Shown here: positions 9,592-19,400 of the stretch, piece after piece | Position numbering within the stretch: position 1 is the stretch's first letter | Layout: each line of letters opens with the position of its first letter | Source: Verrucomicrobiota bacterium | Lineage (GTDB): Bacteria; Verrucomicrobiota; Verrucomicrobiia; Limisphaerales; J093 | Assembly: GCA_016871715.1 (NCBI GenBank) | Contig: VHCO01000045.1 | Location: 1-38,923 of the forward strand | Reading direction: 5' to 3' | Length of the DNA: 38,923 bases | Translations under genes and position numbers: made by a program | The notes under the pieces: generated by a model | The model's input: the letters and a program-made list of their open reading frames with translations, nothing else | Database searches by the model: none | What the model was told of the DNA's origin: nothing

Positions 9592-11604
9592 TTAGGCCTG
9601 CGCAAGCGCCACTTCCACCCGGGCGTCGTTGTAACAAGCGCCACCGCCCAGGTTGTCCACGCTAGCTGGACAGAGAGCCGTCGAGGTCCAACCGTTGCGC
9701 GAGGCTCGGCGCCAGGCCCCCTTGGGCAAAGCCACCACCCCGACTCGGATCTGCGGACTGACTCGGGCGCGGCACACGACCTGGCCCAGCTCGTTAAACA
9801 CCCGGACGGCGTCACCGTCTTGGATCCCGCGCGCGCTGGCATCGCTCGGGTCGAGCGTGACCCACAGCTCGGGCAGGTTGTCCTCGCCCAAGGTGCTATT
9901 GACCAACTGATGGCTCGCCGGAGAGATCAGCGCCAGGGGATACTGCTCGCTCGCCACCACCCGATACTCATAGGGCCGATCGCCCAAGCAGTCCGGTGTG
10001 AGGTGGATCTTCCCGTCGGGTGTGCCCGGGAATACGGTGCCGAACTGCACCGGCCCCGCTTCGGGGAAGTCATACCCCTGCGCCCGGCCGGCCTCGAGCG
10101 CAGCCGAATCCGCCGGCCGACCGTGCACCGTCATCGCCTCCGCCACCTTGCGCTGGCAGGTGGCCGAGTCCCAATGGAACGGCGGGTCGTTCCAGCCCAT
10201 CGCACGGCCCAGCAACGCGAAGACCTCCTCGTTCGGCTTCGCTTCGCCCCGCGGGGCGATCACGGGCTGCACGCCGCCCACCACATAGGCGCCGTAACCT
10301 CGACGGATGTCGCGGTGCTCGAGGAACGTCGTCGCGGGCAGCACCAGGTCCGCAAGCCGGGCCGTATCCGTCATCACCTGCTCATGGACCACGGTGAACA
10401 GATCCTCGCGTTCAAGGCCAGCCAGCACTCGCACTTGGTCCGGCACCGTAACCGCCGGGTTGCAGTTGTAGATAAACAGGGCTTTCACCGGCGGCTCGAG
10501 GTCCGACTGGGTCAGCCACGCCCCCAACTCGACCATGTTCAGCTCCCGCGCGGTCCAGCGCACGTCGCCCCATACCTTGGCCAGGTCGAGCTTGGTGGCC
10601 CCGCTGTTGCTCAGGGTGTAGCCGGCGCCGCGTTCGCCGAACTTGCCCAGCAACGCCGGCAGCGCCAAGATCGCAGCCAACGCCCGCCCGCCGTTGGTGT
10701 TGCGCTCGAGCCCCCACCCGATCCGCACCACCGCCGGCCGAGCCTCCGCGTACACGTCCGCCAGCCGTTGGATCGCCTCGACCGAAACGCGCGCGGCCGC
10801 GGCGGCTCGCCCCAGGGGCCAATGGTCGGCCTGGTCCAGCAGCCCCTCGATGCCTACCGCGTGCCGGTCCAGGAACCCTCGATCCAACCGCCCCGCCGTG
10901 TGCCAGTACCGGATCAACGCCAGGGCAATCGGCAGGTCTGCCCCAGGATAGACCGGAAGGTGTAAGTCGATCTCCCCGGCGGAAAAGTTCTCTCGCGGAT
11001 CGAGCACAGCGATGAACGCGCCCCGGCGCTTGGCCTCACGCAGGAACGGCACCAGGTGAATGTTCGAGGCCTTGGGGTTGGCGCCCCAGATCAGGATGCA
11101 CTTCGCCTGGGGATAATCCTCGAACGCCACGCCGGGCATCCTCCCGTACATGCCCTGGGCGGCTGCCGTTGCGGGAGCGGCACACAGAGTGCGCGCCAGG
11201 CGAGACGCCCCCAACCGGGCAAAGTAGTAGTCGTCGAGGAAGCAATCGCTCACAAAGCCGTTCGAGCCGCCGTAGTGATAGGGCATGATCGCTTCAGCGC
11301 CCCATCGGCCGGCGATGTCGCGCCAGCGCGCCACGATGGTCGCCACCGCCTCGTCCCAAGACAACCGGTCGAATTGACCCGACCCCTTCGGGCCGCGCCG
11401 ACGCAGCGGGTGCAACACCCGCTCCGCGTGGTACACCCGGCGGCTGAACCGGGCCACCTTGCCGCAGATGAAGCCACCCGTCGTTGGATGTTCGCGCGAG
11501 CCACCGATCCGTTCGATTCGCCCATCGACCACGCCCACCTCCAGGGCGCAGGTGTCTGGGCAATCCAACGGGCAACACGTCGTGTGAATTGCGGGTCGAG
11601 TCAT
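9592..11604 (-). CDS. Molybdopterin-dependent oxidoreductase with [4Fe-4S] site
   Basis: A 670-residue member of the DMSO-reductase superfamily (COG0243 type). The N-terminal iron-sulfur motif is C11-x3-C15-x3-C19-x27-C47 (CCPLDCPDTC ... GFICGK). Molybdopterin-binding domains follow, including the motifs IWGANPKASNIH, YNCNPAVTVPD and ATTFLEHRD. The C-terminal domain (about 560-660, LISPASHQLVNST ... DGDAVRVFNELG) is the usual beta-barrel that closes over the second pterin. There is no Tat signal, so it is probably cytoplasmic, resembling the YoaE-like group. The molybdenum ligand is not obvious; a Cys in TLCAAPATAAAQ is a candidate. No membrane anchor or electron-transfer subunit gene lies beside it. 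The substrate is unknown. Confidence 0.9.
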   Translation of the reverse strand: MTRPAIHTTCCPLDCPDTCALEVGVVDGRIERIGGSREHPTTGGFICGKVARFSRRVYHAERVLHPLRRRGPKGSGQFDRLSWDEAVATIVARWRDIAGRWGAEAIMPYHYGGSNGFVSDCFLDDYYFARLGASRLARTLCAAPATAAAQGMYGRMPGVAFEDYPQAKCILIWGANPKASNIHLVPFLREAKRRGAFIAVLDPRENFSAGEIDLHLPVYPGADLPIALALIRYWHTAGRLDRGFLDRHAVGIEGLLDQADHWPLGRAAAAARVSVEAIQRLADVYAEARPAVVRIGWGLERNTNGGRALAAILALPALLGKFGERGAGYTLSNSGATKLDLAKVWGDVRWTARELNMVELGAWLTQSDLEPPVKALFIYNCNPAVTVPDQVRVLAGLEREDLFTVVHEQVMTDTARLADLVLPATTFLEHRDIRRGYGAYVVGGVQPVIAPRGEAKPNEEVFALLGRAMGWNDPPFHWDSATCQRKVAEAMTVHGRPADSAALEAGRAQGYDFPEAGPVQFGTVFPGTPDGKIHLTPDCLGDRPYEYRVVASEQYPLALISPASHQLVNSTLGEDNLPELWVTLDPSDASARGIQDGDAVRVFNELGQVVCRARVSPQIRVGVVALPKGAWRRASRNGWTSTALCPASVDNLGGGACYNDARVEVALAQA

Positions 11605-12114
11605 TGCAGGTCTTGCGGGGGGTGGGGGTAGGGTCGCCTGAGGTGCAACCTCAACCTGGGCGTGTCATCTTGGCGCTTGAACATATGCCGGCACTCTAAT
11701 GGCAAATGGCAAGGAAGCGCAAACTCCGCGGCAACAACTCAACGGCACATGCCCGTGTCCATATTATCTACATTATCTGACACGATTGTAGTTGTTGACA
11801 CCGGAAGGGGGGCGCGGCAGCCCGTGTCTGGCCAAAGGCGCCCGCGTCATGGCGATGGCGGCGGGGCGGTGGGGCTCGGAGCTCGCTGGGGTCATTTGGG
11901 CTCATCGGTCGTGTTGGCCTTCGAGCCTCCCCGCTGTCAACGATTAAAAGACCGTCTTTTAATGCTCAGGAGCGGATTGGGAGGGCCTGGTGTGGGGGCG
12001 GCGCTTGCCGGGACCGGGTGTGCGTGCTTGACTGGCCGGCGTCCACTCCGGACACCGGACAGGCGGCCACGGCGGTCGCTGGGCCGGGGCACAGAGGTGG
12101 AAAGGCGGAACGGA
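11605..12114. promoter_or_regulatory. Divergent intergenic region with AT-rich islands
   Basis: About 510 bp between the divergent molybdoenzyme and sensor-kinase genes. Two low-GC patches stand out: 11759-11802, with near-tandem TTATCTACA/TTATCTGACA, and a perfect palindrome at 11943-11963. The sensor frame stays open upstream to 11662, but that stretch reads as Arg/Gly-rich non-coding sequence and the well-placed ribosome site is at 12115. Promoters for both genes should lie here. Confidence 0.5.
11943..11963. promoter_or_regulatory. Perfect 10-bp inverted repeat, possible operator
   Basis: The arms ATTAAAAGAC and GTCTTTTAAT are exact complements around a single C. The site is strongly AT-rich in a GC-rich setting and lies about 150 bp upstream of the sensor-kinase start. 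Its symmetry suggests binding of a dimeric regulator, possibly the NarL-type regulator encoded downstream (inference). A tiny loop makes a transcript terminator less likely. Confidence 0.5.
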
Positions 12115-15100
12115 ATGCGAGTTGTCAGGCCCACGGACCCGAGGCGTATTGGCAAGCACCGTAAGGTGTTGGTAGAGCGCCGCGGTCTTGCTGCGCTCGC
12201 GCGGGTGGGGTGCGTGTGGCTGGTGCTAGCCTGGACAGCCGCAGCAGGGCTCTTGCCTTACCGAGTGCGGGTGTGGACGACCGAAGACGGCCTGCCGCAG
12301 AATTGGGTCGAGTGCATCGTCCAGAGCCGCAGCGGCCACTTGTACGTGGGGACGCGGTCGGGCCTGGTGCGGTTCGACGGGACGGAGTTCACGGCGGTGG
12401 CGCCGGCGGGGAGTCAGCCGGAGTTCCGGCAGGCTTCGTGCCAAGCCCTGCTCGAGGATGGCGAGGGATCTCTGTGGATCGGGACCAAGCAAGGCCTGGC
12501 GCGCTGGCGGCACGGGAGCTATGAGCAGTTCGGCCAGGACACGGGACTCGGCTCGGCGGAGATTACCGCGCTGGTCGAGAGCGGCGGTGGGCTTTGGATC
12601 GGGACGATGGGCGGCCTGAGCCGCTGGGAGCGGGAGAGTGGCCGGTTCACGACCTACGGCAACCGGATCCGGCACGGCGAGATGGTGCGCGGGCTCGCGG
12701 CGGGTGCGTCTGGGGAGTTGTGGGTGGGATCGTACGCCGGCTTGCACGGCTTCGACTCTGCAACCGGGCAATTTTTCGATGCGGGAGCGCCTGGGCAAGG
12801 GCCAGTCGAGACCGGGCCAGAAGGGGTGGCGTGCCTGCGGCTCGATCGGCAGGGCCGGCTTTGGTGGGGGACGGCGGGCGGACTCGCCTGGAAGGATCGG
12901 GCAGCGTCCGATCGGGGCGTGCGGAGTGGCCGTGAATCGCTGGCGCGGAGGGTCGGTTCGGCTCGGGTAGGGGTTGGGGCGGAGATGGAGGGGCGAGAGG
13001 ACGAGCCCGCAGGCCCGCTGCCTGAGCTGGAAGCGCCGCCCGAGGTGGGCTGGGTCCAGGCCTTGCTCGAGGACGCGCGGGGGACGCTTTGGGTGTTGGG
13101 GACGGGAGGCGTGGCGTGTTGGACGCGGAGCGGTTGGGTGCAGCCGGAGTTGAGCGAGGCGACAGCGGGGGTCACGTTCCGCTGCGCGGTCGAGGATCGG
13201 GAGGGCAACCTCTGGCTAGGCACGCAGCGGCATGGCCTGTGGCGACTCCGGCCCCAGCCCGTGCGGATGTGGGATCGCCGCCATGGTTTGTGCCATGACG
13301 AAGTGTGGTCGTTGTGCGAGTCGCGCGCGGGGGGTGTCTGGGTGGCGACGAGCGAGGGAGTAGCCCGTTTGTGGAACGGCCGGTTCGAGGCGCCTGCATT
13401 TGCGTCGGAGGCAGCGGGTCTGAGTCTTCGGGCGGTTTGGGAGGATCGCACAGGCGATTTATGGCTGGGGGCAGCCGATCGAGACTTTGTCCACTATCAC
13501 CATACCGGCGGAGGCTACGTCCGTGTCGCTAAGCCGGCCGTGCATCCGCAGACCCTTGCCATCTATGAAGACCGGGCCGGGGCCATTTGGATCGGGACCA
13601 AGGGCGGGGTGATGCGCCTGGTGCGCCGACCTCGAGACTACCAGACGGCGGAAGGCGCCTGGCTGCACGAGACCCATGGCGAGCAATGGCTGTATCGCCC
13701 GGGCGAGATCCGGTACTTGGCTGAGGGCGAGCAATGGATTGGGCGGCAGGGGGTGTGGTGGCTGGATGGCGATGCGACCGGGCGAACGTATCCCACGGCG
13801 GAGCTGGGACAGGTGGTGCAGAAAGCGTGGACGAAGGAGATCCCCAGTGGCCAGCTCACCTCGTATGTGGTCCACACGCTGCTGGAAGATCGGGCGGGAG
13901 CGATGTGGTTTGGCACCCGGGGTGGCGGTCTGAACCGGCTTCAGGGGGGCGCATTCCGGGCTTACACCACGCGGGAGGGGCTGAGCAGCGACGATGTGCT
14001 GGCGTTGCACGAGGACGCGGATGGCACGTTGTGGGTTGGAACTCGGGCCGGGCTGACGCGGGTGCGGCCCGGCCGGTTCGGTTGGACCGGCTGACCGCCG
14101 CGCAGGGGTTGACCGACAACCTGATCAATCAGATCGTGGCCGACACGGGCGGGGCACTGTGGTTGGGGAGTCATCGGGGGGTGTTTCGCGTGCCGATCGA
14201 GCAGTTGAACGCCGTGTGCGACGGCCGCCAGTCGCGCGTGAGGTCGCTCGCTCTCGGCGGGAACGAGGGCTTGCGCGGTAGCGAGACCAACGGCGAGGTT
14301 CAACCCGCCGGGTGCCGCACCGGCGACGGCCGGCTGTGGTTCCCCACCGCGCACGGCGTGGCGGTTGTGGACCCGGCCGCCATCCCGTTTGTCCCGCGGA
14401 CCGAGCCCGTGCTCATCGAGCGCGTGCGTGCGACGGACCGGATCGTGTATGGTTTGGGGCTAACCGACGAGGCGGCGCCAGGGACACTGGCAGCCGAGGC
14501 GCTGCCGGAGCGGGTGGCCGGCCCGATGACGCTGCCGCCGGGTTCGGGTCGGTTCCTCGAGTTTCGCTATGCGTTGGTGGACCTGGTGGCGCCTGAGCAA
14601 GTGCGGTTTCGGTATCGACTCGAGGGGCATGACGCGGACTGGATCGACGCGGGGAGGCGGCGGGCGGCGACGTATACGAACCTGCGGCCGGGTCGCTACC
14701 GGTTCCTGGTGAGCGCGCGGAATCACCATGGGCGGTGGACCGAGGAGGCGGAGGTGGCGATGTTTGCGTTCCGTTTGACCCCGCACCTGCACGAGCGTTG
14801 GCCGGTGCGTGGGTTGTTGCTGGGCGCGGTGCTGGCGGGGGTGTATGCGCTGCACCGAGGCCGGCTGCGATGGCGGGTCCGGCTCGAGCGGCTCGAAGCT
14901 GAGCACCGGTGGGCGCTCGAACGGGGCCGGATCGCGCGGGATCTGCACGACGACCTAGGGGCCTCGTTGGCGCGGGCGGCGATCTTGCTGGGACTAGCTC
15001 GGCAGGGTCGGGAGGCGGCGGTCGCGGAGGCGTCGCAGTCGCGGCTGGATCAAGTGCAGGAGACGCTGCGTGCCAGCCAGCAGACGATGCGCGAGTTGAT

Positions 15101-15581
15101 CTGGGCCACCGACCCGCGAAACGACACCCTCGAAGGGTTGGTCACGCGCGTGTGCCAGTTTGCCCAGGAATACCTCGAGCCGTGGCAGATGCGGTGCCGG
15201 TTCGAGCTGCCGGGAACTTGGCCTGCAGCACCCTTGAGCGCTGAGGCGCGACAGAACTTGTTTTTGGCCGCTAAAGAAGCGATTCGCAACGCCGCTCAGC
15301 ACGGGCAGGCCTCCGAGCTGCGCATCGCGGTAGGGTTCGCGGATGGGCACTGCCACGTGACGATAGCGGACAACGGCCGCGGCTTACCGACTCCGGTCCA
15401 GCCCGGTGGCGTTGCTCAAGGCGGCTCGGGCGATGAGCCGGACGGCCAGGCGGCGGGGCGACCGGGCCTGGGCCTGATGAACATGCGCGAGCGCCTAGCC
15501 GCCTTGGGGGGACGCCTCACGCTGGCCAGCGTTCCCGGCCAAGGCACGACCGTCCGGCTCGAGGTTCCCTTAGTCCCATGA
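12115..15581 (+). CDS. Two-component propeller sensor histidine kinase, frameshifted
   Basis: One gene split over two frames. The first frame runs 12115-14094; the rest continues in the -1 frame from about 14079 to 15581. Restoring one base near 14079 gives about 1155 residues. Order of parts: signal segment (RVGCVWLVLAWTAAAGLLP); 14 propeller blades of the GxLWxGTxxGL type, twelve before and two after the break; a Y_Y_Y domain (about 800-885); one membrane helix; a HisKA_3 domain with RDLHDDLGASL (H945 in the repaired numbering); and an HATPase domain (NxxxAAKEAIRNAAQH, DNGRGL, GLGLMNMRERL). The ATG at 12115 has a good ribosome site (AAAGGCGGA). The propeller and Y_Y_Y region should sense a ligand, often a glycan, in the periplasm. 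The break may be a sequencing error, a recent mutation or recoding. Confidence 0.85.
14071..14094 (+). other. Frameshift site in the sensor kinase gene
   Basis: In the first frame the twelfth blade ends VRPGRF, then reads GWTG and stops at 14092-14094. In the -1 frame, RLDRLTAAQGL follows directly from codon 14079, which is the normal start of the next propeller blade. Adding one base after the TTC at 14077-14079 restores the family pattern. No canonical X-XXY-YYZ slippery heptamer is present. Confidence 0.8.
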
Positions 15582-16201
15582 TCCGCGTCGCCCTCGTTGA
15601 AGACCACGCCGGCTTTCGCGAGAGCCTCGAGGCGCTCCTTGGCGGAACCGCCAACTGTGTGTGTGTCGGTTCGTTTCCCGATGCGCGGTCGGCCCTGGAG
15701 AGGTTACCCGCAGAACCCGCGGACGTGGTTCTGATGGATCTGCATTTGCCGGGCGAGGACGGCCTGGATTGCATTCGTCGTCTCCGGACGCTGCTGCCAA
15801 CGGTGCCGATTGTGATGTTGACGATCGAAGAGAACACACGGCTGGTCTTCGCCGCGCTCGAGGCCGGTGCGAGCGGGTACCTGGTCAAGAGCGGTACCTC
15901 GCAGGAAATCGTAGCCGCCTTAGAAGAGGCGCATCGCGGCGGTTCGCCCATGACCAGCCACATCGCCCGGCTGGTAGTCGAGTCGTTCCATCGCCGCAGC
16001 CCGCCGTTACCCGAGGCCGCGCGCCTGACCAAACGTGAGCAAGAGATCCTCGAGCACCTCGCGCGCGGCTGGTCCTCGAAGGAGATCGCCCAGGAGTTGT
16101 CCTTGAGCATCCACACCGTGCATACCCACCTGCGGCACATTTACGAGAAGCTCCATGTCCGCAGCCGCACGGCGGCGGCCTCGAAGTACTGGCGCGGCTA
16201 G
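15578..16201 (+). CDS. NarL/LuxR-type response regulator
   Basis: A 207-residue DNA-binding regulator. Residues 1-120 are a receiver domain with acidic residues E8-D9, phosphoacceptor D54 (VVLMDLHLPGEDG) and the switch lysine in YLVKSGT. Residues 140-205 form a LuxR-type helix-turn-helix (LTKREQEILEHLARGWSSKEIAQELSLSIHTVHTHLRHIYEKL). Its ATG overlaps the kinase stop as ATGA, so the two are translationally coupled and almost certainly a cognate pair. HisKA_3 kinases typically partner with NarL-type regulators, which agrees. Likely targets are nearby operons, for example the protease gene 230 bp downstream; this is inferred from position only. Confidence 0.95.
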   Translation: MIRVALVEDHAGFRESLEALLGGTANCVCVGSFPDARSALERLPAEPADVVLMDLHLPGEDGLDCIRRLRTLLPTVPIVMLTIEENTRLVFAALEAGASGYLVKSGTSQEIVAALEEAHRGGSPMTSHIARLVVESFHRRSPPLPEAARLTKREQEILEHLARGWSSKEIAQELSLSIHTVHTHLRHIYEKLHVRSRTAAASKYWRG

Positions 16202-16419
16202 CCGGCGGCCGTCGCCTTCGCCGTATCACTAGTTTTAGCTATTGCGTGCCAAGGGTCTTGCTGCGGATGATACCGCTCGATCCAGCTAAGCCCTGACGAT
16301 TCCTGAAGCTGTCGGCCCCATACCACGCGGTTGGCCCTCATCAGTTTACCCCTGGGCCGGTGGCAGCTCGTAGGGTCTTCGTCGCTGGGTTTTGTGAAGC
16401 GCAGCATCTTTACGAACGA

Positions 16420-16426
16420 ATGGAGG
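16420..16426 (+). promoter_or_regulatory. Ribosome binding site for the giant protease gene
   Basis: TGGAGG stands a few bases before the ATG at 16431. It argues for that start, although a 60-residue hydrophilic leader then precedes the hydrophobic signal segment. An in-frame GTG at 16611 would give a conventional signal peptide but lacks a clear ribosome site. Confidence 0.5.
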
Positions 16427-16430
16427 CACC

Positions 16431-19400
16431 ATGACTGGCCATACGTACCCAGCGCAACGAACACCAACTTCGCCCACGTGGCGTGCGAGCGTACTCGGAC
16501 CCCAAGACCGGTTGCCGCCAGGTCAAGTTCGGGGAGCGGGCCTCTTGCCCGCGCGGCCTCAGGCCAGACGCCCGAGCGATGGTCGGGGGCGTGGCCTCGC
16601 TGTTGGTTTGGTGTGGGGGCGGTTCCTGGCACTGACCGGGCTGGGCCTCGCCACGGTGCTGGGGCTGGCCGTTGAGGTTGAGTCGGTTGGTCCAGCGACG
16701 GCTTCAGGCTTCGCTGGGGAAGCGAATGCCGGTGCCGCGGCGATCGAAGCCCATCCGCTGCCGGAGCTGTTGGCGCGCGACCGCACGCCGCCGAGCCGAG
16801 GTCAGCCGGCCTCCGGTGGGGGAGTTGTGCCCGGCCAAGTGCTGGTCAAACTCCGAAAGGGTTCGGCGACGGCCCTGGCCCTGCACCGGGCGCGGGATGG
16901 CGGGCGGACAGGCTTGGCGACGCTGCGGGCGACGACCCCGCTGGGGCCGGTGTTGACCCGACACGACGCGCAGGACCTCGAAGCCATCTTCAGCGTCCGC
17001 GGGCCGAACGTGGCCCTGGCGCGAGCCACGAGCGCGATCGAGGAGCGGGCCTACGCCCAGAAACGGCAGGAGCTCGAGCGCTGGTACCGGTTGCGGGTGG
17101 CGCCGGAGGCGGATGTTGGCGCGTTGGCCGAGGAGCTTCGGGGCGAGCCGGACGTCGAGTGCGTCGAGCCGAGTTACGAGTGGCGGTTGGCGGGGACGAT
17201 TCCGCCGCCGATCAGCGGCTTGCCCGACGGCACCACGGACCCGGACTACGACAAGCAGTGGCATCACACCAATGCCAAGATCGCCAAGGCCTGGAATTTC
17301 CTCAAGGAGAGCGGCGTCCACCCGGGCGGCAGTCCGGACGTGGTGGTGGCGGTGATCGACTCGGGCATCGACTATCACCACGAGGACCTGGTGGGCAACT
17401 TGTGGACCAACCCACGCGAGATTCCGGCCAACGGCGTGGACGACGATGGCAACGGGTTCGTCGACGACGTTTACGGGTGCAGCGTGGTGTCGGACCCGCG
17501 CAGTCACGGTGGGGATCCGGTGGATTATCACGGGCACGGCACGCACGTGGCGGGGATCATTGCGGCGCAGGGGTACAACCACCTGGGCGGTGTGGGTGTG
17601 GCCTTCAACAGCAAGATCATGGCGATTCGCGCCGCCCAATACAGCGGCGTGCTGACCACCGACGACATCGCCGAGGGCGTGATCTACGCGGTTGATCAAG
17701 GAGCCGAGGTCATCAACATGAGCTTCGGCGGGTACCAGTATTCGCAAGTCATGACCGATACCCTCGCAGCCGCGTTGAGCCGGGCGATCCTCGTGGCGGC
17801 GGCGGGCAACGATTCGCTGCCGGCCGACGGGGCGCCGCACTATCCAGCCGCCCTGCCCTGGGTGCTCGGGGTCGAGGCCAGCACGCCGGAAGACAAGTTG
17901 GCGTGGTTCTCGAACGCGGACACTCAGCGCGACACGCGCTTCGAGTACGAGATCCGGGCGCCAGGGGTGTCGATCTACAGCACCCTGCCCGGTCAGGCCT
18001 ACGCAGCCTGGAGCGGCACCTCGATGACCAGCCCCGTCGTCTCCGGGATCGCCGCCCTGATGCGCGCCTTCTTCTGGCAACGCGAGGTCTATTCCTCCCG
18101 GTTTCTCATGGGCAGCATCGCCGCCTCGTGCCACGGCGGTGTCGTGGACGCGTATCTGGCCTTGACCGAGCCACCGACGCCGGGGGTGAGCCTGCTGGAG
18201 AACTGGCTGTTCGATTCGAAGGCGATCGCGACGGGCAACGACGCGGACGGCCGTGCCGACTCGGGCGAGACGCTGCACCTCGCCGTCGAGCTCATCAACC
18301 GCGCGGGGCTCTCCTCGAACGTGGTGGCCACCTTGCGCGCTCAGGCGCCGGGTGCCGCCTTGCCGGACCCGTACATCGCCCTGCTGACCGATACGGTGGA
18401 CTTCGGGAGCATCGGCCCGTTTGCCACGGCTGACAACGGCTTCGTCTATGACCACCAGGGCGTGATCGTGGGCGCACAGCGCCCGTTCGTCTTCCGCGTC
18501 GATCCCAACTGCCCCAACGATCACGTGATCCCCTTCGTGCTCACCATCACCTTCCGCGACGGCTGGAACCCGGACAACCCGGACCTCTACACCCGGGTCA
18601 GCCGCTTCGAATACGTGGTCCAGCGCGGGAAGAACCTGCCCCGGGTGATCAGCCAGGACATGACCCTCACCGCTGACGAATTCTGGATGGTTGGGGGGCC
18701 GGTGCTGGTCGAGCCGGCGGCGACCTTGACGATCGCGCCGGGCACACTCGTCCAATGGGGAGCGATCAGCGATGACCCCTACAACCCAGGTCCGCAGAGC
18801 GGGTACATCATCGTGCGCGGCCGGCTCCTGGCCCAGGGAACCGTGGCCAACCCGGTAACGCTGTTTCCCTCCTATCTGGTGGCCGGGCAGACGACCACCA
18901 TCACCGCCGACCAGGGCGGCGTGGTGGACCTCCAGTACGCCAAGATCCGTAACCCGGCCTTGACGGGGGTGCGCAGCCTGGACCACTGCTACCTCGATTG
19001 GGACTCGTACGGGGCCACGGTCTCGGCCACGGAGGTCTCGCACAGCATCTTTCACCGCCTGCGCGGCGGACCGCCCTATCTGGAGGCCGATCGCTTCGTG
19101 ACGTGCCTCTTTGATGCCAGTTGGATGCCGCCCAAGCCTCAAGCGCAGATGTACAACTGCACGGTGCTGCAAGACGAGGAAAGCCCCCTGCGGATCAAGC
19201 CTCCCTGCACGCTCCGGGTGGACTTGACGACGCAGTTTCCTGACAGGAAGCCGCGCTTCCTGGAGTTGCGCCAGGCGGGCGGTTTCACCTACGCCTTGAT
19301 GCCTCTGGAATGGCCCTCGCTGGACGTGGCGGAGTTGATCGCCAACTACTATGGCGGCCACCTCGCTTCCGTGCCCGACGCGGCGACCGAAACCTGGCTG

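Noticed and set aside
9541..10965. Open frame of 474 codons on the plus strand.
   Set aside because: Antisense to the molybdoenzyme, which has clear motifs throughout.
16198..16632. Minus-strand frame with a fairly protein-like middle (SGLSWIERYHPQQDPWHAIAK).
   Set aside because: Half of it is antisense to the protease leader and it lacks a recognised domain. It might be a remnant, but the evidence is too thin to call.
16704..19361. Open frame of 885 codons on the minus strand.
   Set aside because: Antisense to the protease gene, with composition typical of mirrored GC-rich codons (Arg, His, Val, Gly-rich) and no recognisable domain.
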